From assembly GCA_018672475.1 (NCBI GenBank), contig JABHFS010000144.1:1-32120 (forward strand): a stretch of 32,120 nt of DNA, read 5' to 3'. This stretch comes from Gemmatimonadota bacterium (lineage in GTDB: Bacteria > Latescibacterota > UBA2968 > UBA8231). Shown one piece after another: positions 15,350-23,910 of this stretch. Position 1 is the first letter of the stretch; each line of letters starts with the position of its first letter. Made by a program: the position numbers and the translations under genes. The notes under the pieces were generated by a model. The model did no database searches and had not been told where the DNA came from. It worked only from the letters and a program-made list of their open reading frames with translations.

Positions 15350-18300
15350 ACAGACTGGCTTTTATTCCTCTTGCGTTCCTGATTCTGTCCGTGGATTGTT
15401 CCACGGCAAAGGGGGAAGATCTGAGTGAAACCGTGCGTTTTTTATCCTCCCTTGGATCGAGGATTAGCGGTTATCCCGGGGCAGAGGTGGCTGCAGACTT
15501 TGTCGAAGCTGAATTGCGGGCAATAGGGGTAGCCGATATAACTCGCGAACCCTTTGAGATTACCGTGCCGATGGATAAGGGGGGGGAACTAACTCTAACA
15601 GAAAGTGGAGAGCGGTTCACTCTTTATGGCATGTGGCCAAACCTCGTGCGAACGCCCACATTGCCTCCTGAAGGATATCTGGGCGAGTTGATCTATGGCG
15701 GGGCAGGGGAATGGGCAAACTACAAAGGCCAAGAGCTCGAGGGCCGAGTTGTATTGATGGAATTCAACAGTTGGGGCCGGTGGCTGCAAGTCGCTTCGAT
15801 GGGGGCGAGAGCTATCGTTTTCATCGAGCCGGAAGAGACTACCGGTGCTCAGGGCGAGGCAAAGTATTCGACCGCCCCGTTGGACATACCAAGATACTGG
15901 ATCGAAAGGTCCGCGGGTTTACAGCTTAAAGAAAGCCTGCGACAAGGCCCTTTACAGACAATACTCAAGGGGAGAATGGACTGGCAGCGACAAACGGCGT
16001 GGAATATTTGGGGTGTGATCCCAGGTAGTGATGCAAAACTGGCCAATGAAACGATTATTGTAGAGAGCTATTACGACGGTATTTCTGTCGTGCCGGCATT
16101 GGCGCCTTCTGCCGAAACAGCGAGCGGTATCGCTGCGTTATTGTCACTTGCCCGCAGCCTTGTAGAACAACCACCCAAAAGGACGGTGCTGCTCGTAGCT
16201 ACGGGAGCCCATTTTCAGGCGCACCAGGGCATGGTCAATTTTATCGACCGCCATGCCCGCATTCACCCGCACTACGCTCGGCAGATGGACTTCCCTTTGA
16301 AACCGAAGCTATTTATCAGCCTCGATCTGACGACGCAAACCGATGAAATGGGTATTTGGAACAATACCTTGAGTTATGACCTAAAACGTTTCTTTGTGCC
16401 ATTTGGTCGGCGTTTTACCGCTTATGCCGAGCAGGAAGCAACGCTATTGGGGCGTGATCCGGCAAGGGCATTGGTCAACGGAATCAGCCCGATTCGCGGC
16501 ATGGACTGGTCGACCTTTGTGCCTGGTGGGGTGTCCGTCAGCGGGCAACACGCAATGGCCGCGGGTATCGTCTCGCTCTCTTTTGTCACGGTCAATGATG
16601 CTCGCTATGTGGTTGATACGCCGCTCGACACCCCGGATCGAATGAATTGGGGCAATCTCGAACGGCAAAGCCAACTGTTGAACCGGCTGATCGCCCGGGC
16701 GGTTAACGATGTAGATTTATTCACCGGCCTAGAAGATTTTGCTCCGGTGTTGAAGGATCGTCTGCGGTCGTTGAGGGTCAAGGTGCGCGCCTTTCCACGG
16801 CGGAGTCAGGTGCCTGATCGGCCTATCGCTAATGCTCTTGTCGTTGTAGATCCCTGGTATAAATCGCACAAGGGGGTGCGTGGGGCGCAGTATCATCTCA
16901 CCGACGATAGAGGTAACGCGAATATACACGGCCTGTTGACTGGCGCTTATCCCGTTTCGGCATATTTAATTGACTCCGAAACGGGTGATATTAATTACGC
17001 GCCCGATTTATCGCAACGCTCCCAGAAATTTAGTGGTAAAACCGTCGGCGGTTGGATGTTGGAGAGTCGTATCCGCTGGAATACCAACGAGAAAACGATT
17101 GTTGTTTTCCCCAGTATATCGCGGCCTTTCTATGGCTTAATCGACCCGCGATTTCTGCGATCCTTCAAGGGAATATCAATCCTCGATCGCACCGGCATAG
17201 CACCCAGGCAATTTGGTTTAGCCCGTGGTTTTGACGATGGAGAAGCGGTGGGCGTTGTCTTCGGACCACAAGATGCGGTGGAGGACGAGGGCATCAAGAT
17301 GGTCATAGACAACCGCTTGCTCTTACTCAATAGCGAAGGAGGAGAAACCGAAGAGAAAGCCCGGGGAAAGGGTTATGTGCTGAGTAGGGATTCGCTGGTC
17401 CGAACGGGGATGCTTGCGCTCGAGGATATGTGGAAACTCAATGATGCCCGCCTGCGCACTATGCGTTTACACGCTATCGAAAACCAGCGCTTGAGCCGTT
17501 TGCACCAGCAGGGTAAAATGCTTATCGAGGAGGCCAAGCAAGCAGAATTGAACCGGGATTGGGAGCGTTATGTCGAGAAGGTCCGCGCGGGGTTGGGGGT
17601 GACTTCGCGGGCGTACCCAGAAGTGCTCGAAACGCTCAATGATGTCATCGGCGGCATTGTCTTTTTTCTCGCCTTAGTCATTCCTACCGCCTTCCTTGGT
17701 GAAAGACTACTTTTTGCCTCCTCCGATATTCGTTTGCAACTGGCGGGTTTTGGCGGGTTGCTCTTCCTGATTTGGATGGTTATTTCCCAGATCCACCCAG
17801 CGTTTGCCATCGCCCATCCGCTCGTGATTTTGCTGGCTTTTGCGATCATGGTCATGGCGGTGTTCGTGTTGATGATGATCGTATCTCGCTTTAATCGTTT
17901 CATCAAGATCCACCAAGCAAAAGAAGCGCACGTGCACGAGACCGACATCAACCGTGCGAGCGCGAGTTATGCTGCTTTCATGTTGGGCATATCCAATATG
18001 CGCCGTCGCAAGACGCGTACTGGACTTACGCTTTTGACGCTGGTCCTGCTGACCTTCACCGTACTTTCATTCACCTCGTTTAATTCCCAAGTCCGCTTTA
18101 TGGCTTTTGCAATGGATCATGAGGGCACTTACGAGGGCGTCCTGATCCGAGATCGAAGTTGGAATATACTGAATCGGCCAACGCTAGATTATGCCCGCTC
18201 GCATTTTGCAAGCAAGGGCGTTGTTGTGCCAAGGAACTGGTATATCGCCTTCGATGACGAACAGAAGAAATATATAGAGGTGATCGGCGATACGTCGGTG

Positions 18301-19773
18301 GTCAGGGCTACGGGGATGTTGGGCTTGATGCCAGAGGAGAAGCAGGTTACAGGCTTGCACAAAACGATAGTCGCCGGGAGCTTTTTCTCTGAACCAGACG
18401 AGGCGACCTGTCTGCTTTCGATACAGATGGCGCGATCATTGGGTATTACCCCGGACTCAATCGGGCGGGCGAGCGTCAAGGTTTTTGGCCAGACATTGGT
18501 TGTGCGCGGCCTATTTGACTCTGAACTCCTTGAAGCCGTGCACGACTTGGACGAAGAATCACTGTTACCTGCAGATTTTCAGATGTCAAGCGCGCAGGCC
18601 TTGGGGCCGGATTCTGGCGACAATATGAGTATTGAGCTGCAGACTTCCGGGTTAAGCGTTCGTCCTTTCGTACATCTTGAGGCCGAAAATGTTTTGGTGA
18701 TGCCCTATGGCACCTTGCGCGAGGCTGGTGGTACTTTGCGTTCTGTCGCTGTGCGTATTGACGACGGGGATGAAGTGCAGGGTTTAGTGGAAGATTTCTT
18801 AACGCGCTTGGCGATTACCCTTTTTGCCGGTTTAAAAGATATCGGCGCCCCGACGATCAACGTATTCTCCTATACCTCAATTGGTCTGACCAACGTCGAG
18901 GGGCTGGGTGCATTGATTATCCCGATGTTTATCGCCGCCCTGATCGTGCTGAATGCAATGATGGGGGCGGTCTACGAGCGATTCCGCGAAATTAGCATTT
19001 ATTCCTCTGTCGGTCTAGCTCCTATGCATATCGCTTTGCTTTTCGTGGCGGAGGCCTGTGTCTATGCCATCATCGGTGTGACGCTGGGTTATATTATAGG
19101 CCAGGGTCTGGGCAAGGTGTTGATTGCTCTTGATCTAGTGCGGGGGATGAATCTTAATTACTCATCGATGTCTGCTATCGTTTCCTCTATAATCGTGATG
19201 GCGGTAGTATTGTTGTCGACGCTGTACCCTGCTCGGGTGGCTGCGCGTTCGGCCGTGCCGGATACGGTTCGGCGTTGGGTTCCGCCAAAACCAGAGGGCG
19301 ACGATTGGGAAATGGAATTTCCCTTTGCGGTCAGCGAGAGGGAGGTCTTGGGGCTTTGCGGTTTTTTTGCCAATTATTTCAGTGCCTATAGCGAAGAGTC
19401 GATCGGTGATTTCTATGCCGAAAAGGTGCGAGTAATAAAGGAGGAGAGGGAAGGCTCTACTGAATACGCGGTGCAATTATTGATTTGGTTGGCGCCGTTT
19501 GACATGGGGGTTAGCCAATTTCTGCAACTCGAATTCCTGCCCACGCCCATATCATCGGTCTACAAGGTTGAAATCTATATCCAACGGATTAGCGGCCAGG
19601 ACACGTTTTGGCAAAGGGTGAACCATCGTTTTATAAATGGTTTGCGTAAGGAATTCCTGCTTTGGCATACGATGGAAGAAAGCGCCAAGGTCTTTCACCG
19701 CGAATTTGCGGATAAAACATTGCAAATCGGCGGGAATGAACCAGAGCGGGATTTACAAGAGCTTAGTGAATGA
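15346..19773 (+). CDS. Degenerate M28 peptidase domain fused to an FtsX/MacB-like permease
   Basis: A 1475-residue protein. An N-terminal signal or anchor helix (about 1-20) leads to an M28-like exopeptidase domain (about 25-430) with a PA-type insert around 110-200. The M28 metal ligands are largely lost: 'HxD' reads Y242-Y-D244, 'DNxSG' reads ETASG (257-261), and the 'EE' pair reads H289-F290. A beta-rich segment and a charged helical stretch (to about 750) follow. Three membrane helices lie at about 767-860. A classical FtsX/MacB entry segment (MRRRKTRTGLTLLTLVLLTF) starts near 885, an extracytoplasmic domain follows, and the last FtsX-like helices are at about 1185-1300. A 150-residue C-terminal domain is cytoplasmic. 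No ABC ATPase is nearby. ATGA overlaps join it to the genes on both sides, implying one complex. A ligand-binding pseudo-peptidase linked to an envelope conduit is inferred. Confidence 0.75.
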   Translation: MNRLAFIPLAFLILSVDCSTAKGEDLSETVRFLSSLGSRISGYPGAEVAADFVEAELRAIGVADITREPFEITVPMDKGGELTLTESGERFTLYGMWPNLVRTPTLPPEGYLGELIYGGAGEWANYKGQELEGRVVLMEFNSWGRWLQVASMGARAIVFIEPEETTGAQGEAKYSTAPLDIPRYWIERSAGLQLKESLRQGPLQTILKGRMDWQRQTAWNIWGVIPGSDAKLANETIIVESYYDGISVVPALAPSAETASGIAALLSLARSLVEQPPKRTVLLVATGAHFQAHQGMVNFIDRHARIHPHYARQMDFPLKPKLFISLDLTTQTDEMGIWNNTLSYDLKRFFVPFGRRFTAYAEQEATLLGRDPARALVNGISPIRGMDWSTFVPGGVSVSGQHAMAAGIVSLSFVTVNDARYVVDTPLDTPDRMNWGNLERQSQLLNRLIARAVNDVDLFTGLEDFAPVLKDRLRSLRVKVRAFPRRSQVPDRPIANALVVVDPWYKSHKGVRGAQYHLTDDRGNANIHGLLTGAYPVSAYLIDSETGDINYAPDLSQRSQKFSGKTVGGWMLESRIRWNTNEKTIVVFPSISRPFYGLIDPRFLRSFKGISILDRTGIAPRQFGLARGFDDGEAVGVVFGPQDAVEDEGIKMVIDNRLLLLNSEGGETEEKARGKGYVLSRDSLVRTGMLALEDMWKLNDARLRTMRLHAIENQRLSRLHQQGKMLIEEAKQAELNRDWERYVEKVRAGLGVTSRAYPEVLETLNDVIGGIVFFLALVIPTAFLGERLLFASSDIRLQLAGFGGLLFLIWMVISQIHPAFAIAHPLVILLAFAIMVMAVFVLMMIVSRFNRFIKIHQAKEAHVHETDINRASASYAAFMLGISNMRRRKTRTGLTLLTLVLLTFTVLSFTSFNSQVRFMAFAMDHEGTYEGVLIRDRSWNILNRPTLDYARSHFASKGVVVPRNWYIAFDDEQKKYIEVIGDTSVVRATGMLGLMPEEKQVTGLHKTIVAGSFFSEPDEATCLLSIQMARSLGITPDSIGRASVKVFGQTLVVRGLFDSELLEAVHDLDEESLLPADFQMSSAQALGPDSGDNMSIELQTSGLSVRPFVHLEAENVLVMPYGTLREAGGTLRSVAVRIDDGDEVQGLVEDFLTRLAITLFAGLKDIGAPTINVFSYTSIGLTNVEGLGALIIPMFIAALIVLNAMMGAVYERFREISIYSSVGLAPMHIALLFVAEACVYAIIGVTLGYIIGQGLGKVLIALDLVRGMNLNYSSMSAIVSSIIVMAVVLLSTLYPARVAARSAVPDTVRRWVPPKPEGDDWEMEFPFAVSEREVLGLCGFFANYFSAYSEESIGDFYAEKVRVIKEEREGSTEYAVQLLIWLAPFDMGVSQFLQLEFLPTPISSVYKVEIYIQRISGQDTFWQRVNHRFINGLRKEFLLWHTMEESAKVFHREFADKTLQIGGNEPERDLQELSE

Positions 19774-22700
19774 GTGAAGAGCAAATAAAAAAGGCGGAAA
19801 AACGCAAAAAACGGCAATGGGAGGAGGTCGAGGAATATCGTTCCTTGCTCGAAGCCCCGGATCGTTTTGACGAGGGTTTCACGCTTAGAACAATCATTGG
19901 GGTGTTGTTTATCTCGTTAATCATGACGCCTGGTGAGATGTTCTTAGGGTTGTTTACGGGCGGGGGAATTGGGGCCGGGGCGCAATGGGTGACGGTGATT
20001 CTCTTTCTCGAGGTTTCTAAGCGCTCTTTTACGACGCTCAAACGACAAGAGATCTACCTGTTGGTTTATGTTGCGACCGCCCTTGTTGCCCGCGAGGAGG
20101 GTGCGTTTCTCGATTTGCTCTGGCGGCAGTATTTCGTGCGGTCCGCAGAAGCTGAACAATTTGGTATCGCGCGCCTGTTGCCCTGGTGGTGGGCGCCTTC
20201 ACCGGATTCGGAAGCGATTGCTGAACGGACCTTCCTGCATCGGGACTGGTTGGCGCCGATCCTATTGCTGGTCGTCGGCACGATTATGGGCCGAATTGCC
20301 TGGTTTACTTCCGGGTATATGCTTTTTCGCCTGACGTCAGACCGCGAGCAACTGCCTTTTCCGACGGCACCGATGTCGGCGCTCTCAGCGATGGCGTTGG
20401 CCGAGGACGCGGGTTCAGAGGAAGAAACATGGAAATGGCCTGTATTTAGTATTGGCGCAGTTATCGGCTCAGTCTTTGGGGTTATCTATGTGGGGGTGCC
20501 TGTAGTTACTGATCTTTGGGGGAGCAAAATAGAAATCCTGCCGATCCCTTTCTGGGACCTGACGCCCTATTTGGGCAATGTATTCAAGGCGACTCCCCTG
20601 GGAATCGCCCTACACTTGGGGCCGATTTTTTCAGGGATGTTAATGCCTTTCTGGTCGGTGGTCGGTTCTTTTGCCGGGGTGATGATCCATACCTTTGCAA
20701 GTCCTTTTCTCTATGATCTGGGTTATCTCCCTCGCTGGGAGATCGGTATGGATACCATTCGCACCCAAATCGCGACGGGGATCGATTTCTGGCGGGCTTT
20801 TTCAATCGGCATCACCTTAGCTGTAACCTTTGTGAGTTTTTACCAGCTCTTTACTATTGGCCGCGAGAAAAGGGCGGAGCTGGACAAAAAACTCTCGATG
20901 GAGAATAATGACCATCCCACGACCTGCAAGCATTCGGACTGTCTGCGATCCGCCGAAATTCGCGGATATTGCCTTAAGCATTTGGGGCGCGGGGATTTTA
21001 ATTTGTGGGTATGTGCAGCCCTATTCTGCGTCGCGGCAATTTACCCGATCATCCTTGCCAAAACACTTTTCCCAACCCTTGTCAGCACGGGGCTTTTGGT
21101 GATTTTTGTACTGATCGCTTTTGTTTATGCGCCGATTCTATCCTTTGTCAGCGCGCGTTTGGACGGCTTGGTGGGCAAGGAGATCGCGATTCCATATATC
21201 GATGAAGCGATCCGTTTCATGACCGGGTTCCGCGGAGTTGAAATTTGGTTCGTTCCTTTTCCAGCTCGCAACTTCGGAGGACATGCGGAGGGCTTCAGGG
21301 TAGTCGAGCTTACGGGTATGAAGTTTACCAGCTTGCTCAAGGCTGAACTCTTTATGCTGCCGATCGTCTTTGGTGTAAGTTTGATGTACTGGACTTTCCT
21401 ATGGAGATTGGCCCCAATTCCATCCGAAAGCTATCCCTATGCCCAGTTGATGTGGCCCCTGCGCGCCTTCGACCAAGCCCTCTATCTCTCTAGTACTATG
21501 TACAGTAAAATGTGGCGAGCCGGTGAGGAATTGGATGGAATAGCCGTGCCCGTTGGACAAGCCGTATGGAGTCCAAGCAATTTGCAGGACGGACGATGGT
21601 GGTATTGGCGAGCACGGACGACCCGAGACTTGCGAGTGCCAGACCCGGTGAAACGCGAATATGGTTCTTGGTCGCGCACGGGATATTTCTTTACCAGTTT
21701 CGATGGGGAGTTGGCACCGCCAACACCAAGTCTGGCTAATGAATGGGCCAATGATTTTAGGAATACAGAGCTGAGTCGTGATATCCCGCAATTGTTATGG
21801 CCGCCCGATGGCTTGACCGTCGATACGCCAAACCCCAATTTTCGCTTATCCGTAGATTTGGCGGCCGGGGATTCTGTCGATTTCTATTTTGAAGTCGATC
21901 GCTTGCCGACCTTTGATGGGGAATTCCTCCAGCGATCGTCTGACGTGCCATTGCTCTTCGAAGTTCTATGGCAGGACCTGCGGTTTACCGGTGACCGCAA
22001 AGACAACGATGGCGATCTCAATATTCAAGTACTAGTCGATGAAGTCATCGCCGAAGGAGGAGGTGTCGAACTAGGCCTTGAGCAAGAGGATCGCTTACAG
22101 TCTATTAGTGGTTTCAAATTACGTGTCCAGGATTGGGACGATGAACTTATTCCCGATCAAATTCACTCGTATTACCTGCGTGGCCGCGATTCTCTGTCGG
22201 TTCGATGGGACCGAGCTGATCGGATTATTCGCAAGTCGGTGAGTCGCGATGGTGATGAAGCTCTTGGCCTGGTATTTCGCGCCGATACCTCATGGGTCGA
22301 AAGTTGGACAGATTACAATGGGGTGACCGTCGACGACGTGGCTTCCAGTGGGCTCGGTGGACGTTTGGGATTGCAGACTGGAGATCATCTACTGTCGATT
22401 AATGGCGTGGGCTTACAGCCGGAAATCTGGCGCAATGAAGATGTGGTTGCTGCCATTGCTCAAATCTTACGGGATACGAGAGACCATGCGCTGATTGAGT
22501 GGGAAAGGGACGGGGAGCATTTTGCTGGGCGATTGCCGATCTCGGCCAATGGGCAAATGGGGGTGACCTACAAAAAAGGGGCTATTGAGGGCATAGATGA
22601 GGAGTTGCTTAATGGCATAGATGATGATGGGGATGAACTTATCGATGAGGATGTTGCTCATCCGATAGACGGTAAAAAATGGCCGATTATCCTTTTTGGT

Positions 22701-22988
22701 GCCGGCTTTGGCTTGACGGCCTATTTTATGCTGGCCTTTTTGGGCATGCCGATCTTTTTAGTCTGGGGATATGTGCAAAGTGTCAATGGCATCCCCCATT
22801 TTCTAATTCCGCAAATCATCGGCGCTCTGTTGGCGAAATACTACTTTTGGGATAAATACGGTAAACAGGAGTGGCGTCGCTACGCGATGGTGTTGAGTGT
22901 GGGGTTTGGGGTTGGCATGTCGTTGATTGGCATGTTCTGCGCTGCTTTGGCGATGATCAAGAAGGCTGTTTCATCGCTCGCGTACTAG
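19770..22988 (+). CDS. OPT/DUF6785-like membrane protein with PDZ insert
   Basis: A 1072-residue protein. The N-terminal half has about ten membrane helices, including an SGYMLFRLTSDREQLPFPTA segment that parallels the ERERLPFPL segment of DUF6785. A cytoplasmic loop carries a C-x4-C-x9-C-x2-H pattern (Cys386, Cys391, Cys401, His404), a zinc-knuckle type of site. After more helices, an extracytoplasmic region of nearly 400 residues (about 575-960) contains Asp-rich segments (KDNDGD near 743), a PDZ-like domain at about 838-928 (SSGLGGRLGLQTGDHLLSIN) and a calcium-loop segment NGIDDDGDELIDED near 948-961. The C-terminal helices with SVNGIPHFLIPQIIGALLAK end the OPT-like fold. It overlaps the M28/FtsX gene by ATGA and should act with it. 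No family member of known function is recognised. Confidence 0.7.
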   Translation: MSEEQIKKAEKRKKRQWEEVEEYRSLLEAPDRFDEGFTLRTIIGVLFISLIMTPGEMFLGLFTGGGIGAGAQWVTVILFLEVSKRSFTTLKRQEIYLLVYVATALVAREEGAFLDLLWRQYFVRSAEAEQFGIARLLPWWWAPSPDSEAIAERTFLHRDWLAPILLLVVGTIMGRIAWFTSGYMLFRLTSDREQLPFPTAPMSALSAMALAEDAGSEEETWKWPVFSIGAVIGSVFGVIYVGVPVVTDLWGSKIEILPIPFWDLTPYLGNVFKATPLGIALHLGPIFSGMLMPFWSVVGSFAGVMIHTFASPFLYDLGYLPRWEIGMDTIRTQIATGIDFWRAFSIGITLAVTFVSFYQLFTIGREKRAELDKKLSMENNDHPTTCKHSDCLRSAEIRGYCLKHLGRGDFNLWVCAALFCVAAIYPIILAKTLFPTLVSTGLLVIFVLIAFVYAPILSFVSARLDGLVGKEIAIPYIDEAIRFMTGFRGVEIWFVPFPARNFGGHAEGFRVVELTGMKFTSLLKAELFMLPIVFGVSLMYWTFLWRLAPIPSESYPYAQLMWPLRAFDQALYLSSTMYSKMWRAGEELDGIAVPVGQAVWSPSNLQDGRWWYWRARTTRDLRVPDPVKREYGSWSRTGYFFTSFDGELAPPTPSLANEWANDFRNTELSRDIPQLLWPPDGLTVDTPNPNFRLSVDLAAGDSVDFYFEVDRLPTFDGEFLQRSSDVPLLFEVLWQDLRFTGDRKDNDGDLNIQVLVDEVIAEGGGVELGLEQEDRLQSISGFKLRVQDWDDELIPDQIHSYYLRGRDSLSVRWDRADRIIRKSVSRDGDEALGLVFRADTSWVESWTDYNGVTVDDVASSGLGGRLGLQTGDHLLSINGVGLQPEIWRNEDVVAAIAQILRDTRDHALIEWERDGEHFAGRLPISANGQMGVTYKKGAIEGIDEELLNGIDDDGDELIDEDVAHPIDGKKWPIILFGAGFGLTAYFMLAFLGMPIFLVWGYVQSVNGIPHFLIPQIIGALLAKYYFWDKYGKQEWRRYAMVLSVGFGVGMSLIGMFCAALAMIKKAVSSLAY

Positions 22989-22994
22989 GAGGTC

Positions 22995-23023
22995 TGGACA
23001 AAGTCCGCTAGGCAATATATCTT
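22995..23023 (+). promoter_or_regulatory. Possible promoter before the J-domain gene
   Basis: TGGACA (22995-23000) and TATCTT (23018-23023) are separated by 17 bases, between the OPT-like stop codon and the J-domain start at 23042. GGAC/GTCC inside it also forms a small dyad. It could give internal expression of the small chaperone gene. It is a weak consensus match. Confidence 0.3.
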
Positions 23024-23041
23024 CCGGAAAAGGGGATATTA

Positions 23042-23407
23042 ATGGATGTATTTAGCCGTCTATACCATATCTTGCGGGCTCGCAGTGCAGGGGATGGCGA
23101 CGAATTGGGCGAGCCACCGGTTGCGGGTACTGCTGGGACGGGCAGGTCGACTTGGTCCGAGTCTAAACAGGCCCAAAGCGAGCAAAATGCAACGCCCCGA
23201 CAAGACCCTGTTTTGGCTGGTTATTACGCCAATTTGGAAATACCCTATGGCTCAGATATATCTACGGCCAAAGAAGCCTGGAAGAACATGATGAAGCAAT
23301 ACCACCCAGATCTGCATTCGAGTGACCCGAAGCAACGCAAGGTTGCCAATGAACTCTGCGCCGAACTAACCCGAGCGTATCAGGAGTTGGCTCGGTTGTC
23401 GGGTTAG
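23042..23407 (+). CDS. Small J-domain (DnaJ-like) protein
   Basis: A 121-residue protein. Residues 1-55 are hydrophilic and poorly conserved in appearance. Residues 61-121 form a J domain with YYANLEIPYGSDISTAKEAWK, the diagnostic HPD at 88-90 (QYHPDLH), and a last helix AYQELARLSG. J domains stimulate DnaK ATPase and recruit it to clients. There is no Gly/Phe region, zinc-finger or client domain, so the N-terminal 55 residues must supply targeting. It lies 53 bases after the triad and 95 bases before the PspA-type operon, so it could serve either. The ribosome binding site is a GGGG stretch before the ATG. Confidence 0.85.
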   Translation: MDVFSRLYHILRARSAGDGDELGEPPVAGTAGTGRSTWSESKQAQSEQNATPRQDPVLAGYYANLEIPYGSDISTAKEAWKNMMKQYHPDLHSSDPKQRKVANELCAELTRAYQELARLSG

Positions 23408-23436
23408 TGGCCCGATTGCAGATTCGATTGCCAGAG

Positions 23437-23460
23437 CGGCTGCGAGCCGTGTTTGATTTT
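23437..23460 (+). terminator. Weak intrinsic terminator after the J-domain gene
   Basis: CGGCT (23437-23441) pairs with AGCCG (23445-23449) around GCG, followed by the T-rich run TGTTTGATTTT. The short GC stem and T-rich tail suggest partial termination between the J-domain gene and the PspA-type operon. The stem is only five base pairs. Confidence 0.3.
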
Positions 23461-23502
23461 AGTCAACGAATAGTGTTGGACTATTAACATGTGGAGGAGC
23501 GT

Positions 23503-23898
23503 ATGTCCGATTTTAATACGGTAAAGGATTATGTCCTCGAGTTGGGTTTTGCTATCAGTAAAGAAATCCCCGACGAAGAGATCCTAATTATCAATGACGA
23601 AGAAAGAGGTATACAAAGTCTGGTTATCGACTGCGAGGATACGGTGCTTGTCGTCGAGCAATTAATATTGAAACTCGATTCTGCGGCCTCAACTGTTACA
23701 TATAAACGGTTATTGCAGATGAATCGCGACCTAGTTTTTGGCGCTTTTGTACTCAACGAGGAAGGGGATTCCTTGTTATATAGAAATACCTTGGCCCTCG
23801 CGAATCTAGATCTAAACGAATTGGAAAGCACAATTAATGCGCTCAGTCTCGGTCTAGCCGAGAATGGGGAAGAATTATTGAGTTTTGCCGACAAATAG
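23503..23898 (+). CDS. YjfI-like DUF2170 protein
   Basis: A 131-residue acidic soluble protein from the ATG at 23503. A GTG at 23491 is also in frame, but GGAGGAG at 23493-23499 fits as the ribosome binding site of the ATG. The product begins MSDFNTVKDYVLELGF, has a NRDLVFGAFVLNEEGDSLLY strand pair, and ends in an ELESTINALSLGLAENGEEL helix. Length and pattern fit E. coli YjfI (DUF2170), and its place immediately before a PspA-family gene (12-base gap) matches yjfI-yjfJ order. Family function is unknown; a regulator or partner of PspA is the usual inference. The assignment leans on context. Confidence 0.68.
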   Translation: MSDFNTVKDYVLELGFAISKEIPDEEILIINDEERGIQSLVIDCEDTVLVVEQLILKLDSAASTVTYKRLLQMNRDLVFGAFVLNEEGDSLLYRNTLALANLDLNELESTINALSLGLAENGEELLSFADK

Positions 23899-23910
23899 GA
23901 GCAATTAGAT

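Noticed and set aside
23408..23425. Possible sigma54 promoter (TGGCCCGATTGCAG) before the PspA-type operon
   Set aside because: The GG and GC elements are only seven bases apart, not the required ten, so it is not a -24/-12 promoter.
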